From the NCBI RefSeq assembly GCF_902459505.1, contig NC_047096.1, positions 18,380,501-18,444,500 on the forward strand: a DNA stretch of 64,000 bases. The letters run 5' to 3'. The translations under genes were made by a program, and so were the position numbers. The stretch's first letter is position 1. Each line of letters opens with the position of its first letter. Of this stretch, positions 55,545 to 64,000 are shown piece after piece. Under the pieces are notes generated by a model that was not told where the DNA came from, made no database searches, and saw nothing but the letters and a program-made list of their open reading frames with translations. The stretch comes from Geotrypetes seraphini. Its lineage: Eukaryota > Chordata > Amphibia > Gymnophiona > Dermophiidae.

Positions 55545-55990
55545 CACTAGGGGCCAGATTCTATAACAATGCATGCACACAAAAATTTATAGAACAGAGC
55601 CAATTGTTCATCTAATTTAATTGTTCAATTAGGTGCCAACTGGCCTTAAGTATCAATAATAGCCATTATGTGTCATTAATTGATGCTCTTACACACATAA
55701 CCGCACTTAGGTGCTATTTTATAAACTTGGCGCCTAAATGCTATAGTGTATGCTTACAAAGGGGGCGTGTGCGTAGGTGGGGCAAGGGCGTATCATGCAC
55801 TTGTACATTTAAGTTATAGACTACTATCACTTATGCATACAATTGTCTACTTTAAGTGCAGCCATTTACACTAGCTTTTGACATGGCATAAATGCTCGCA
55901 CCCAAAGTTAGACACATGCATGCCGACATACGCTCTACTTTATAACGGCAATTTTGCACGCAATTGCTGTTTCAGAATTGGCCCTTAGCG
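55545..55990. repeat. Old interspersed repeat (attctata-type)
   Basis: ggggccagattctataacaa at left and ttcagaattggccctta at right form complementary ends. The interior repeats the taggtgccaactggcctt and ttaggtgctattttataaac themes of 31690-31980. It is probably a DNA transposon copy. Confidence 0.55.
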
Positions 55991-56089
55991 CCCATATTTT
56001 TCACATCTGATTTTTGGCACACTTTCTTGACTCTACCCCTAGATGTCCCCATTGAGCAATGGCTGAGATTCTGCAGACACCTGGCCTGG

Positions 56090-56455
56090 AAAACAAATAC
56101 TGTACACTTCTTCCTCTGCATTTGCAGTTTCAGCATTCGCGGTTTCGATTATTTGCAGTTTTATAGCTTGCTGGCTCCTCCCCCTCCCCCAATTACATCA
56201 GCTTGCATAGAGAAATCGCCGATTTCAAGTGTTTACAGAGAAAATTGCTGATTCTCAGCACTTTCTTCACCGTGTTTTGCCTCTCCTTCAGGAACAGGCC
56301 AGGTCTCCCACCATGTTATTCACGGTTTCCCCATATTCACGATGGTTTTTAATAGAAAATAACGAATATCATGAAAAAGTTATTTGCGGTTTTTCTGTAT
56401 TCACAGGTCTGTCAATCCCCTATCACAGCGAATACGGAGGAAGAAGTGTTCAGTA
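56090..56455. mobile_element. Fold-back DNA element related to 26438-26895
   Basis: The left end tactgtacacttcttcctct and the right end gaatacggaggaagaagtgt are complementary, with gcggtttcgattatttgcag and its mirror inside. The style is Tigger-like. Confidence 0.6.
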
Positions 56456-56514
56456 TCTGTCTTCAAAATACACCTGCCACTGGGCTTTAGGCTAGACCAT
56501 GTTATGCCTATTTT

Positions 56515-56607
56515 ATTTTTTTTTAACTTTGTTTATTAGGAAAGGAATTGAATCGGGCACTAAGACGCTATACAAGGATTTGTGGAGAAATCTCACAGCA
56601 TGGGAAC
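56515..56607 (-). mobile_element. Very short L1-like insertion with duplication
   Basis: TGTTATGCCTATTTT appears at 56500-56514 and 56608-56622. The 93 bp between start with a T-run (poly-A on the - strand), then aactttgtttattaggaaagg. This is a strongly truncated L1-type copy flanked by a 15-bp duplication. Confidence 0.75.
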
Positions 56608-56622
56608 TGTTATGCCTATTTT

Positions 56623-56840
56623 TTTTTTTTTTTATATTTTTGTTAAATTTCAGTGCAAGTAGAAAAGAGATACAAATGCCATACATGAAAATACAAGAAA
56701 GTACACAATCAAATAGAACCCACCATACCCACCCAACCATCCCTTCACCCTCCCTACCCCACCCCCACCCAACCTTAGCAATCAATCATTATCCAAAATG
56801 TGATCCCGTTCCAGTGCGTCACAAACCAAGATGAATTTTA
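56623..56840 (-). mobile_element. L1-like LINE 3' end, - strand
   Basis: A T-run followed by tatatttttgttaaatttca and a C-rich 3' UTR (accctccctaccccaccccc) resembles 39910-40080. The shorter insertion at 56515 landed at its poly-A edge. Confidence 0.6.
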
Positions 56841-57325
56841 TACATTTAATAAATGACTTTGTGCCCTAGAAGTTAAAGTGGACCAAAATGACTCCCACCG
56901 AGAGCAAAACACCCATCCAGGTAGGGTTTCCAAAGAGATCAATAACATTTTCATTTCAACCCCCTTTTCACAGGGTTACCATATAATTCTTTGTCTGTAG
57001 GAAGAAGACAAGTCAATCCCAGTTCTTAATTTACTGCATTTGTGGCGCTACATGATGTTCCACCTACATAGCACAACATTAAAAAAAGTTCTGTGGGAAC
57101 AGACATCACACACTAGACACACACATAACAATAAGAAAGGTTTATTGACAGAGTAAATAAAAGACAAAAAGAAAGAAAATGAAACCACACCCTCAGTCAC
57201 TCCAACAAAGCTGAGGGGGTGGAAACGGTGCCAGAGGCGGTTTGGCCTCACTCCTTCAGGGCCTATTGGTGCCGAAAACCTGGGGATCCTCCTTTTCACT
57301 TCTTTCTCTTTGTGCTGGTCTTAAG
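56841..57325. other. PACSIN1 intron, unidentified
   Basis: 57150-57290 includes the complementary words accacaccctcagtcactcc and ggcctcactccttcagggcc. No gene or clear repeat. Confidence 0.3.
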
Positions 57326-57333
57326 AACTAGAG

Positions 57334-57513
57334 CAATGGTTCCCCAACCTGTCCTGGGGACTCCCCAGAACAGTCAGGTTTTCAGGATATCCACGAGAGA
57401 GATTTGCATGCACTGCCTCCAATGCATGCAAATCTCTCTCATGAATATTCATTGTGGATATCCTGAAAACCTGACAGGCTGGGGAGCCCCCAGAACAGGT
57501 CTGGGAACCGCTG
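57334..57513. mobile_element. hAT fold-back MITE with perfect 8-bp duplication AACTAGAG
   Basis: Palindrome ends CAATGGTTCCCCAACCTGTC and gtctgggaaccgctg. The flanks AACTAGAG at 57326-57333 and 57514-57521 are identical. The inner arms contain tttcaggatatccacgagag and ctcatgaatattcattgtgg. Confidence 0.93.
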
Positions 57514-57564
57514 AACTAGAGTGTCATTCTGAGGCTTCAAAACAAGCAAGCCTACCAGAACAGG

Positions 57565-57980
57565 AACATAGGCCTAGATTCACTAAACTCAATCGTGTTC
57601 CGATTAATTTGTGATCGTTCCCTGACCCGATTCACTAACCTTCTGCCCAATCAATCTCCCACCCGATCCAATCCGCCCATGCAAATGAGGGGAAACGGCA
57701 TGCATAAGTAGGAAGCCATCGATTCACTAAGCAGAAGAAGAAACACCGATTGGGTTTGCCGATCCAAAATGAAGCGACTCCCGAGGACCAGTTGCTTACT
57801 GTCCTTGTCTACTCTCCTGCTCTCTGCCGCCCTGAAATCCCAGTATCGAGATTACAACCCCAACCATCAAAATAAAAAAGTATAAAACTGTAAAATATCT
57901 ATACATATGCATACGAACTCCCTTATATTCTGCAAAAAGCGTATTCTGTTCCATAATCTGGCTTCACAAACAGCGTAAGG
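57565..57980. repeat. Old repeat with gattcactaa motifs
   Basis: ggcctagattcactaaactc, cccgattcactaaccttctg and catcgattcactaagcagaa are repeated words typical of an old DNA transposon end. A weaker relative lies near 2095-2190. Confidence 0.4.
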
Positions 57981-57984
57981 GGAG

Positions 57985-58528
57985 TAAATTTTGGTAAAGC
58001 AGCAGCTTGTGGGGGTTTTGGCCAAAGGAAATGTCTTATTTCAGAAAGCGTGTATGATTGGGCATAAATGTATTATGCAATTTTGGTTACAGAAAGAATC
58101 TCCAAGTTTCTGGCATTGGAGGAACCAGTTGCATCGTTTATTTTTATTTGAAAGTGGGGAGGTTCGGCGATCGTCTAGAAGAGCTCGTCTTTTTATGGAA
58201 GTTTGGGATCCTTATATTCAAAATCTTTTACCAAGAGCAAGAAGTTTAATTTTCAATGATTTATGATGAAGCTAAGGTTATCGAAATTACATTCCAGATC
58301 TTTATATTATTTCTTTATTTTTGTCAACTTTCATCTGGGGAGGGGGGTTTCATTTGGAGGGAAGGGTAGGGGGGAAGGGAATGGAATCAAGGGGGTGTAG
58401 AAAGGAATGGATTAGTTCATATGGAAATTTAATTTGGAGGAATGATATAAATATGTATGGAAATATTATTATTGTGAATCTAATTGTAATGAATATCTCT
58501 TTGTATTATATTATTGTATTTTACTTGA
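57985..58528 (+). mobile_element. L1-like LINE 3' end (continues after the Helitron)
   Basis: The frame ending at 58266 reads KQQLVGVLAKGNVLFQKACM, then LQKESPSFWHWRNQLHRLFL and MEVWDPYIQNLLPRARSLIF, followed by a stop. This is the typical C-terminus of amphibian L1/Tx1 ORF2. The 3' UTR is cut at 58528 by the Helitron and resumes at 59920 with ttccttcaataaaattgtta. Confidence 0.82.
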
Positions 58529-58589
58529 CTAGTCTTTAAGCCCGTTAGATTAACGGGTGCTAGAAAATATGTGTGTGTGTCTGTCTTTT

Positions 58590-59450
58590 TTTCTCTCTCT
58601 CTCCTTAGCCGCTTTCTTTCTTTCTGCCTTTCTTTTTCCTTGGCTGTCCATCACCACCCCTTGCCTGCTCCCCCTGTCCATTTTCCCTTCCTTTTACCTC
58701 CACTGTGTCCACCACCACCCCTTCACTGCTCTCCTTATGCAGCAGCAGCCCTTCTCCCTTTGTTTTACCTCCCCCCTGTCCAGCAGCACCTCTTTCCTTC
58801 TCCCTCTGTCCAACATTAGTCCTCCGTTCCTTTTTCTTCACCTCCCCTGTCCATCAGCATCTCTTTCCTTCTCCCCCTGTCCAGCAGTAGGCATCCCTTC
58901 CTTTTTTATCCTCCCTCCTCCTTCTTATCCCTATGATACTCTTACCTTGCTCTGCCCCTGATCAGAGGTTCCCGACAGCTGCCCAGTTGCACCCATTGGA
59001 AAAGTTCCCACTGCCGCATCCCGCACCCCTCCTGACGCGGCTCCCGCTGTCCTTTCTGTCTGTCTCTGTCCCTGGCCCCCTTTGCCTGTCTGTCTTTCTG
59101 TGTATCTCCCTGACCCTGTGTCTTTCTTCTTTCCTTTCTGTCTCCCTTCCTCCCTCTGTCTGTCTGTCCAAAGCAGCATTCCATCCCCCTCCCCCCACAC
59201 CAGTTCCCTGTGCACCTGCCCCTGTGTCTTTCTTATTTTCTTTGTGTTTCCCTTCCTCTCTCTGTCTGTCCAAAGCAGCATTCCATCCCCCTCCATTTCC
59301 CTCCCCCCACACCAGTTCCCTGAGCACCTGCCCCTGTGTATTTCTTATTTTCTTTGTGTTTCTCTTCCTCTCTCTGTCTGTCTGTCCGTCCAAAGCAGCA
59401 TTCCCTTCCCCTCCATTTCCCTCCCCCCCCCCACCAGTTCCCTGTGCAGC
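58590..59450. repeat. CT-rich tandem repeats inside the Helitron
   Basis: First an array of 55-60-bp units (ctgtccagcagcacctcttt type), then about three units of 110-120 bp (gtccaaagcagcattccatc, caccagttccctgtgcacct). The long open frames across it on both strands are a product of base bias. Confidence 0.8.
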
Positions 59451-59545
59451 AGCATTAGCGTTTCCTCTACCCGCCCCTGTCCCTTCCCCTTCCCCTTCCC
59501 GCGGGCCGGACTACAAAGGTGGTGATTCCAGCAGCGCTTTTATCA

Positions 59546-59674
59546 GTCTCCACACGCTGCTTCGGGCCCTTCTGCCCTGATTTACTCTGGCACGTCCCTG
59601 ATGACATCATCAGAGACGCGGCAGAGCAAATCAGGGCAGTAGAAGGGCCCGAAGCAGCGTGTGGAGACTGATGT
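59546..59674. repeat. Hairpin with about 60-bp arms in the Helitron
   Basis: The arms tctccacacgctgcttcggg and cccgaagcagcgtgtggaga, with cttctgccctgatttactct and its partner, pair almost without mismatch around gatgacatcatc. Confidence 0.85.
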
Positions 59675-60074
59675 ACACGCTGCTTGAATCGTCATTCGGA
59701 CCCGCGGGAAGAGAAGGGGGTGGGCGGCAAAGGAGAAACGGAGATCGGCGGCGGCGACAGGAGAAACGGATAACGTCGTCTGGCTGCGGTCCGGCTTGTG
59801 GAGGCGATCGGGTGGTGACGTATTCGCGCGCATGCGCACTCCTTCGGCCACAGACCTACACCGCACGGAACACGAAAATAGGACTGCGCATGCGCGAGTT
59901 AGCCTTTTATTATATAGGATTCCTTCAATAAAATTGTTATAAATTAAGAAGTGCTGTGTAACTCCAAGACTAGGTACTATCATTGTACAGCTCAATAAGG
60001 CAATCACCAATATCACATGTTGTCTATGTTTTCAGAGCTCCTTATGTGATCAGAAGGGCAGTGCAACAGAGGTA

Positions 60075-60618
60075 TTCAAAGAGGCATGAGGAAAGAGGAA
60101 AGACCAAAGAGGCTGGGGCTCTTCAGCTTGAAAAAGAGATGGTCGAGGAGGGATATGATTGAGGTCTACAAAATCCTGAGTGGTATGCAATGGGGAAGAG
60201 TGAATCCATTTTTCACCCTTTCAAAAAGTACAAAAAACAGGGGTTCACTCAGTGGTTTCTCTGGGAGCCCTCTATACCAAACAGCAATAGTTTTAAAAAC
60301 AAAGAAGAATTTAACCCCCCCCCAAAAAAAAAAAACCAACCTCAAAGAATAGTTAAGCACTGGAACTCGTTGCCAAAGGATATGATTATAGGGGTTAGTG
60401 GAGCTGGGTTTAAGAAACGTTTGGACAAGTTCCTGGAGGAAAAGTCCATAGCGTGCTATTGAAACAGATATGGGGGAAGCCACTGCTTGCTCTGGATCGG
60501 CAGCATGGAATCTTGCTACTATTTGAGTTTCCAACTTGGATTGGCCACCATTGGAAACAGGAAACTGGACTAGATATACATTAGACTGACCCAATATGGC
60601 TGGTCTTCTGTATGGTAA
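60075..60618 (+). mobile_element. CR1-like LINE 3' end
   Basis: The frame reads RKEERPKRLGLFSLKKRWSR and then RDMIEVYKILSGM. A later frame has NSLPKDMIIGVSGAGFKKRL and DKFLEEKS. A C-run and A-run at 60308-60332 interrupts it. The 3' UTR ends ctgacccaatatggctggtc. Confidence 0.8.
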
Positions 60619-60639
60619 AAATGAAGGGAATGATGGACT

Positions 60640-60990
60640 TCTTTCTGATTTGGCCTAGCTAAGAAGAATTTGTCTTTGAATGGCCCTTTTCTTTGATGAA
60701 CTTTGGAGGAGACACCAAACCTTGTACAGAAGAGCTGGCATCAGGCCTTCTGACATCTGCAGGGAACACAGTTGGACTCTTTCTTCTCTTATCACCTGAA
60801 CCAAGAATCTAACTGTTCATTTCTTGAGGTCACCTTACTTCTATTGTACTCGACTCCGACCTTAATATGATCCTTTCTCCTACGTTACTTGTATCCTCAA
60901 CTCTTATGCACGATTTTTTAGTTAACTTCTGTTAACCGCATCGAACTTCATGGTGTATTGCAGTACACAAATAAAATATTATGTTATGTG
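60640..60990 (+). mobile_element. LINE 3' UTR tail, L2-like
   Basis: cttctgttaaccgcatcgaa, then tattgcagtacacaaataaa and an ATGTT-type tail (attatgttatgtgtatgcta). The structure matches L2-group 3' ends, but no coding piece is preserved. Confidence 0.5.
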
Positions 60991-61343
60991 TATGCTATAT
61001 TATGTTATTCTGAGAAGGGCTTGGTCCCAAAAGGCAAATAACGACATTGATTTGATTTATACCATTATTTTAAAATGATCTATGTTGGTAAACATCTTTA
61101 TAATCTGGACAGTCTGGGGCACAATAAAGTTCTATCTTCTACATTTTATATTCTGGGCACTATTTTTGGTGCTGTGTATACAGACCATTTCTCTAATCAT
61201 AGCAAATTGAATTTTCTCTCTCTTGAAGAGGAATTTATGGTACCTCAGATTGCTCCTATGCAGGGATCCTTCCTATCTGCTTTCTTTCTTGTGCCCTCCC
61301 TCTCCCTTTCTTCTCCCCCATCTTCCCCCAGCCTGGCCTGTAC

Positions 61344-61579
61344 CTCTTTCATCTTCTTGGCCCAGGGCTTCTGGGCCTTGCGGAAGCCCTCCTCTGCCTC
61401 TCGGGTCTCCTTGAAGCCACCCATCATCTGCTTGTGATAGGCTTCCTTTTGCCAGTTCTTCACTTTCTCCATGTCTTCATTCAGAAGGTTGTTCTTCACA
61501 TCATGGTGTAGTTCGCTCACCTTCTCTGCCTCTGTCATCATGGCACTCCAGGCCTTCTCCAAGCTGCCATATTGTGGAC
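61344..61579 (-). CDS. PACSIN1: PACSIN1 coding exon (F-BAR domain, about residues 74-152)
   Basis: PACSIN1 (syndapin I) is a neuronal F-BAR and SH3 adaptor that bends membranes and links dynamin, N-WASP and EHD proteins in synaptic vesicle endocytosis. This exon translates to [20 protein letters not shown], then [20 protein letters not shown], and ends [11 protein letters not shown]. It is close to human PACSIN1 and covers the F-BAR wedge-loop region. The acceptor AG is at 61580-61581 and the donor gtacag starts at 61343. The 236-bp exon opens with two bases of a split Gly codon. The exon or exons for the first 73 or so residues are not found up to 64000 and must lie beyond the window. The next intron is about 10 kb and is full of transposons, including a Helitron. 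Confidence 0.95.
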
Positions 61580-61689
61580 CTGTGGATAAAAGCACCAGCA
61601 CACGATCAGAACCACAGCAAGCCACTGAAAACCAGAAAGGCTCAGGTACAAGACTGGGAACGTGGCCATTTGATATTCTGTCTCTCTGT

Positions 61690-61860
61690 GGTTACAATCA
61701 AAGTGATTTATATATTATATACAAGTGCTCGTTTTGCACCTGGGGCAATAGAGGGTTAAGTCACTTGTCCAGGCCAGAGTCACAAGGAGTTGCAGTGGGA
61801 ACTGAACCCAGTTGCCCAGGTTCTTAGCCCATTGTACTAACCATTAGGCTATTCCTCCAT
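61690..61860. mobile_element. SINE-like interspersed repeat
   Basis: gggttaagtcacttgtccag, ggagttgcagtgggaactga and ctaaccattaggctattcct match 21440-21566. It resembles the MIR/CORE SINE core and tail. Confidence 0.5.
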
Positions 61861-62196
61861 ACAATGAATTCTATCACTGTAAGCATTATGAGACCCCCTG
61901 AGGTGCCGAGCACTAGGACCACCTTCCTCTGGTTATTCTGGAGATTCTGAAAAACCCTCCCAACTCCATGTAACTTCCAAGCAGCAGAAATAAATAGTTA
62001 TAAACGTTTCAGGCATAAATTTCCTCCAACTGCTCCTGTTCCAACCCCGAACTGCATCTTTTGGTTCTTGCTCTCCCCCTCCCCCCCCCCCCACACTGCA
62101 GCTTCTCATATACCCTTTAAGGCTTCTCAACCTTACTATTATTAATTGTTATCATTTCTATAGTGATACTGGACATACGCTGTGCTAAATACATTA
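61861..62196. other. PACSIN1 intron, unidentified
   Basis: An A+T-rich piece at 62130-62195 may be a worn, inverted L2 3' tail. No exon is seen. Confidence 0.3.
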
Positions 62197-62355
62197 TGGG
62201 GCTCGTAATTAAAAAAAAATAAAGATGTAAAAAAAAAAAAAAAACATCAAAAGCTGGCACATAGTCGTCCTAATCGCCGGGGCATCCAAATGCCAATTTT
62301 TGAAGCCAACTTTCTGGATTCCAAGCAAGGCGTTTTGCTCACTGTGTATCTAGGG

Positions 62356-62551
62356 CAGTGGTTCCCAACCCTGTTCTGGAGGAACACCAGGCCAATCGGG
62401 TTTTCAGGCTAGCCCTAATGAATATGCATGAAGCAAATTTGCATGCCTATCACTTCCATCATATGCAAATCTCTCTCATGCATATTCATTAGGGCTAGCC
62501 TGAAAACCCGATTGGCCTGGTGTTCCTCCAGGACAGGGTTGGGAATCATTG
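62356..62551. mobile_element. hAT fold-back MITE (duplication 7 of 8)
   Basis: CAGTGGTTCCCAACCCTGTTC to gggttgggaatcattg. The flanks atctaggg (62348-62355) and gtctaggg (62552-62559) differ at one base. The arms pair over nearly their whole length. Confidence 0.92.
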
Positions 62552-63056
62552 GTCTAGGGGATGTTTTGGGAGGTGTGTTACGGGCAGGCTAGACTTGGAC
62601 ATCTTGCGATAATAATTGAACCTTTCACAGGATGTCCTAGACGGAACTTAGACCTGTTTTAGAAGCATCTAAGTGCCAAACAAGGTACCCAAACTTACCA
62701 GTTGACCACTTGAGGATTAAATAATGACCTACCCCTACACTCCCCTAGTGGTCACTAACCCCCCCCACCCCACAAAGATCTGAATGTCTCTAGAACAGCA
62801 GCACTTGGCATGGGAAGGCCTAGTAGAACATTACACAGGTGGGTGGCCCATAAACCACTCTAACCACTGCATTTATGGTGGAAAGTGTGTTGCCACCAAA
62901 ACTCATCAAATCTACTCTGCTGCCATATAGGTGCCACCTGCAGCAATAAGGGCTACTGGGGTGGTAGACAGGTTTTGGGGGGGCTCACCAAGGGGGTTAT
63001 GGTGAGATGTATATCTGGTACCCTTTATGAGAAGTTCACAATAGCGCCCTCTAAGG

Positions 63057-63230
63057 CAGGGGTAGGGAACTTCAGTCCTCGAAGGCGTATTCCAGTCGGG
63101 TTTTCAGGATTTCCCCAATGAATATGCACGAGATCTATTTGCATGCACTGCTTTCAATGCATATTCATTGGGGAAATCCTGAAAACCCGACTGGAATACG
63201 GCTCTCGAGGACCGGAGTTCCCTACCCCTG
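63057..63230. mobile_element. hAT fold-back MITE with perfect duplication CTCTAAGG
   Basis: CAGGGGTAGGGAACTTCAGTC to ttccctacccctg, with CTCTAAGG at 63049-63056 and 63231-63238. It is the same subfamily as 45501-45679. Confidence 0.95.
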
Positions 63231-63268
63231 CTCTAAGGTGTCCCACTGCTCTGTTGGGATGTCTATGC

Positions 63269-63464
63269 CAGTGGTTCCCAACCCTGTCCTGGAGGACCAC
63301 CAGCCCAATTGGGTTTTCAGGCTAGCCCTAATGAATATGCATGAGAGAGATTTGCATATAATGGAAGTGACAGGCATGCAAATCTGCTCCATGCATATTC
63401 ATTAGGGCTAGCCTGAAAACCCGATTGGGCTGGTGGTCCTCCAGGACAGGGTTGGGAACCACTG
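63269..63464. mobile_element. hAT fold-back MITE with perfect duplication GTCTATGC
   Basis: CAGTGGTTCCCAACCCTGTC to gggttgggaaccactg, with GTCTATGC at 63261-63268 and 63465-63472. It is the same subfamily as 62356-62551 but with fewer differences between its arms. Confidence 0.95.
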
Positions 63465-63762
63465 GTCTATGCAACCAGTCCATTACAATGCTGGCCCCCT
63501 TCCATGCCCAAATGAACTTGGGACAATTTTGTGGTCAAAAATGGGGTATAAAGGTAGGTGTCCTAAGGTTGGACATTCTTTAGATGTCCAGTCAGCCAAG
63601 ACGTCCAAGTAGGTGATTTAAAAAAAAAAAATTGTGTTGGGGGGGGGGGGGTGTTTAGCAGTTCGCCTTTCAAAAATAGATGTTGCTGAACCTCCGAATT
63701 TGGACATCTTGCTAGAAATGCCAAAATCAGACTTAAGACATCCTTTTCGAAAATGGCCCTCC

Positions 63763-64000
63763 AAATATACTTTCTGTGTTCCTAGGGGGCTCAAAAGTAA
63801 GCTTCCCTTACTGTTTCTTATTCTCATCCCCTGTTTTCCAAACCTGGCTTTTCTTCCCTCTCACTTTGCTCCTCACCTCCAGGACGTAGAACATATCTTC
63901 CAGAACAAATGAATGATCTCATGGAAAAGAAAGTGGAAAAGAATGTACTTCTAAGGTAAAGGTCATGTTCCCAGGAAACAGAATGGTACCTTAGCCAAGA
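63763..64000. other. PACSIN1 intron, unidentified
   Basis: A pyrimidine-rich stretch followed by cctccaggacgtagaa could look like a + strand acceptor, but no following exon resembles a known protein. Confidence 0.3.

Larger units (their letters stand above)
58529..59919 (-). mobile_element. Helitron (HeliBat-like ends), 1391 bp, non-autonomous
   Basis: On the - strand the element starts at 59919 with TCCTATATAATAAAAGGCTAA and ends at 58529 with a hairpin ACCCGTTAATCTAACGGG followed by CTTAAAGACTAG. 5'-TC, a 3' GC-rich hairpin and terminal CTAG (CTRR) are Helitron hallmarks. It sits between A and T, the usual Helitron target, with no duplication. The 5' end strongly resembles bat HeliBat elements. 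No Rep/helicase frame is present. The interior is CT-rich tandem repeats plus a hairpin. Confidence 0.85.
62197..63762. mobile_element. DNA transposon remnant carrying three hAT insertions
   Basis: The right end catccttttcgaaaatggcc resembles the left ggggctcgtaattaaaaaaa only loosely. The interior has repeated gtccaa/ggacat words and the block cagcacttggcatgggaagg that recurs at 5285-5465. Three fold-back MITEs, each with a readable duplication, lie inside, so the host element is older. No transposase frame is recognised. Confidence 0.5.

Noticed and set aside
58933-59580. 215-codon + strand open frame rich in Ser, Pro, Leu
   Set aside because: It follows from the CT-rich tandem repeats of the Helitron, and all frames are open there.
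63880-63912. Possible + strand splice acceptor and exon near the window end
   Set aside because: The downstream frame is short and matches nothing known; PACSIN1 is on the other strand.

Overview
This window reads as vertebrate nuclear DNA from a large, repeat-rich genome. The repeat mix (CR1, L2-like and Tx1/L1-like LINEs, a Penelope-like element, a Helitron, and many fold-back hAT and Harbinger-like MITEs) suggests an amphibian, most likely a caecilian. That is an inference from repeat style, not proof. There is no prokaryotic signal, CRISPR array, rRNA gene or tRNA gene that I can support.

Two host genes are present, tail to tail. On the + strand, the last two coding exons of SPDEF (ETS transcription factor) lie at 3451-3591 and 7846-8024. 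On the - strand, the last seven coding exons of PACSIN1 (syndapin I, F-BAR plus SH3) run from 61579 down to the stop codon at 39722-39724. Every splice junction has AG/GT ends and matching phase. This convergent pair matches the PACSIN1-SPDEF neighbourhood of human chromosome 6p21. The earlier exons of both genes lie outside the window.

Layout: 1-3450 is an SPDEF intron with repeats. 3592-7845 is the final SPDEF intron with two hAT fold-backs and an L2-like LINE tail. 8025 to about 39720 is intergenic plus untranslated sequence. It holds a 1.93-kb hAT with a perfect 8-bp target duplication, a long four-copy palindrome, two long CR1 fragments, a Ty3/gypsy-like fossil, large hairpins, a truncated L1-like copy with a 16-bp duplication, a hairpin locus carrying a hammerhead-ribozyme-like fold, and a Penelope-like element with inverted terminal arms that was later hit by a CR1 and a hAT. 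39722-61579 is PACSIN1, whose introns carry L2 and CR1 tails, hAT fold-backs, and a Helitron of the HeliBat type sitting inside an older L1-like copy. 61580-64000 is PACSIN1 intron, mostly one old DNA transposon into which three hAT fold-backs have jumped.

The genes do not form an operon or pathway. SPDEF is an epithelial and goblet-cell transcription factor. PACSIN1 is a neuronal membrane-bending and endocytic adaptor. The most interesting material is the ribozyme-bearing retroelement remnants, the Helitron with intact ends, and the unusually high number of long inverted repeats with readable target-site duplications.
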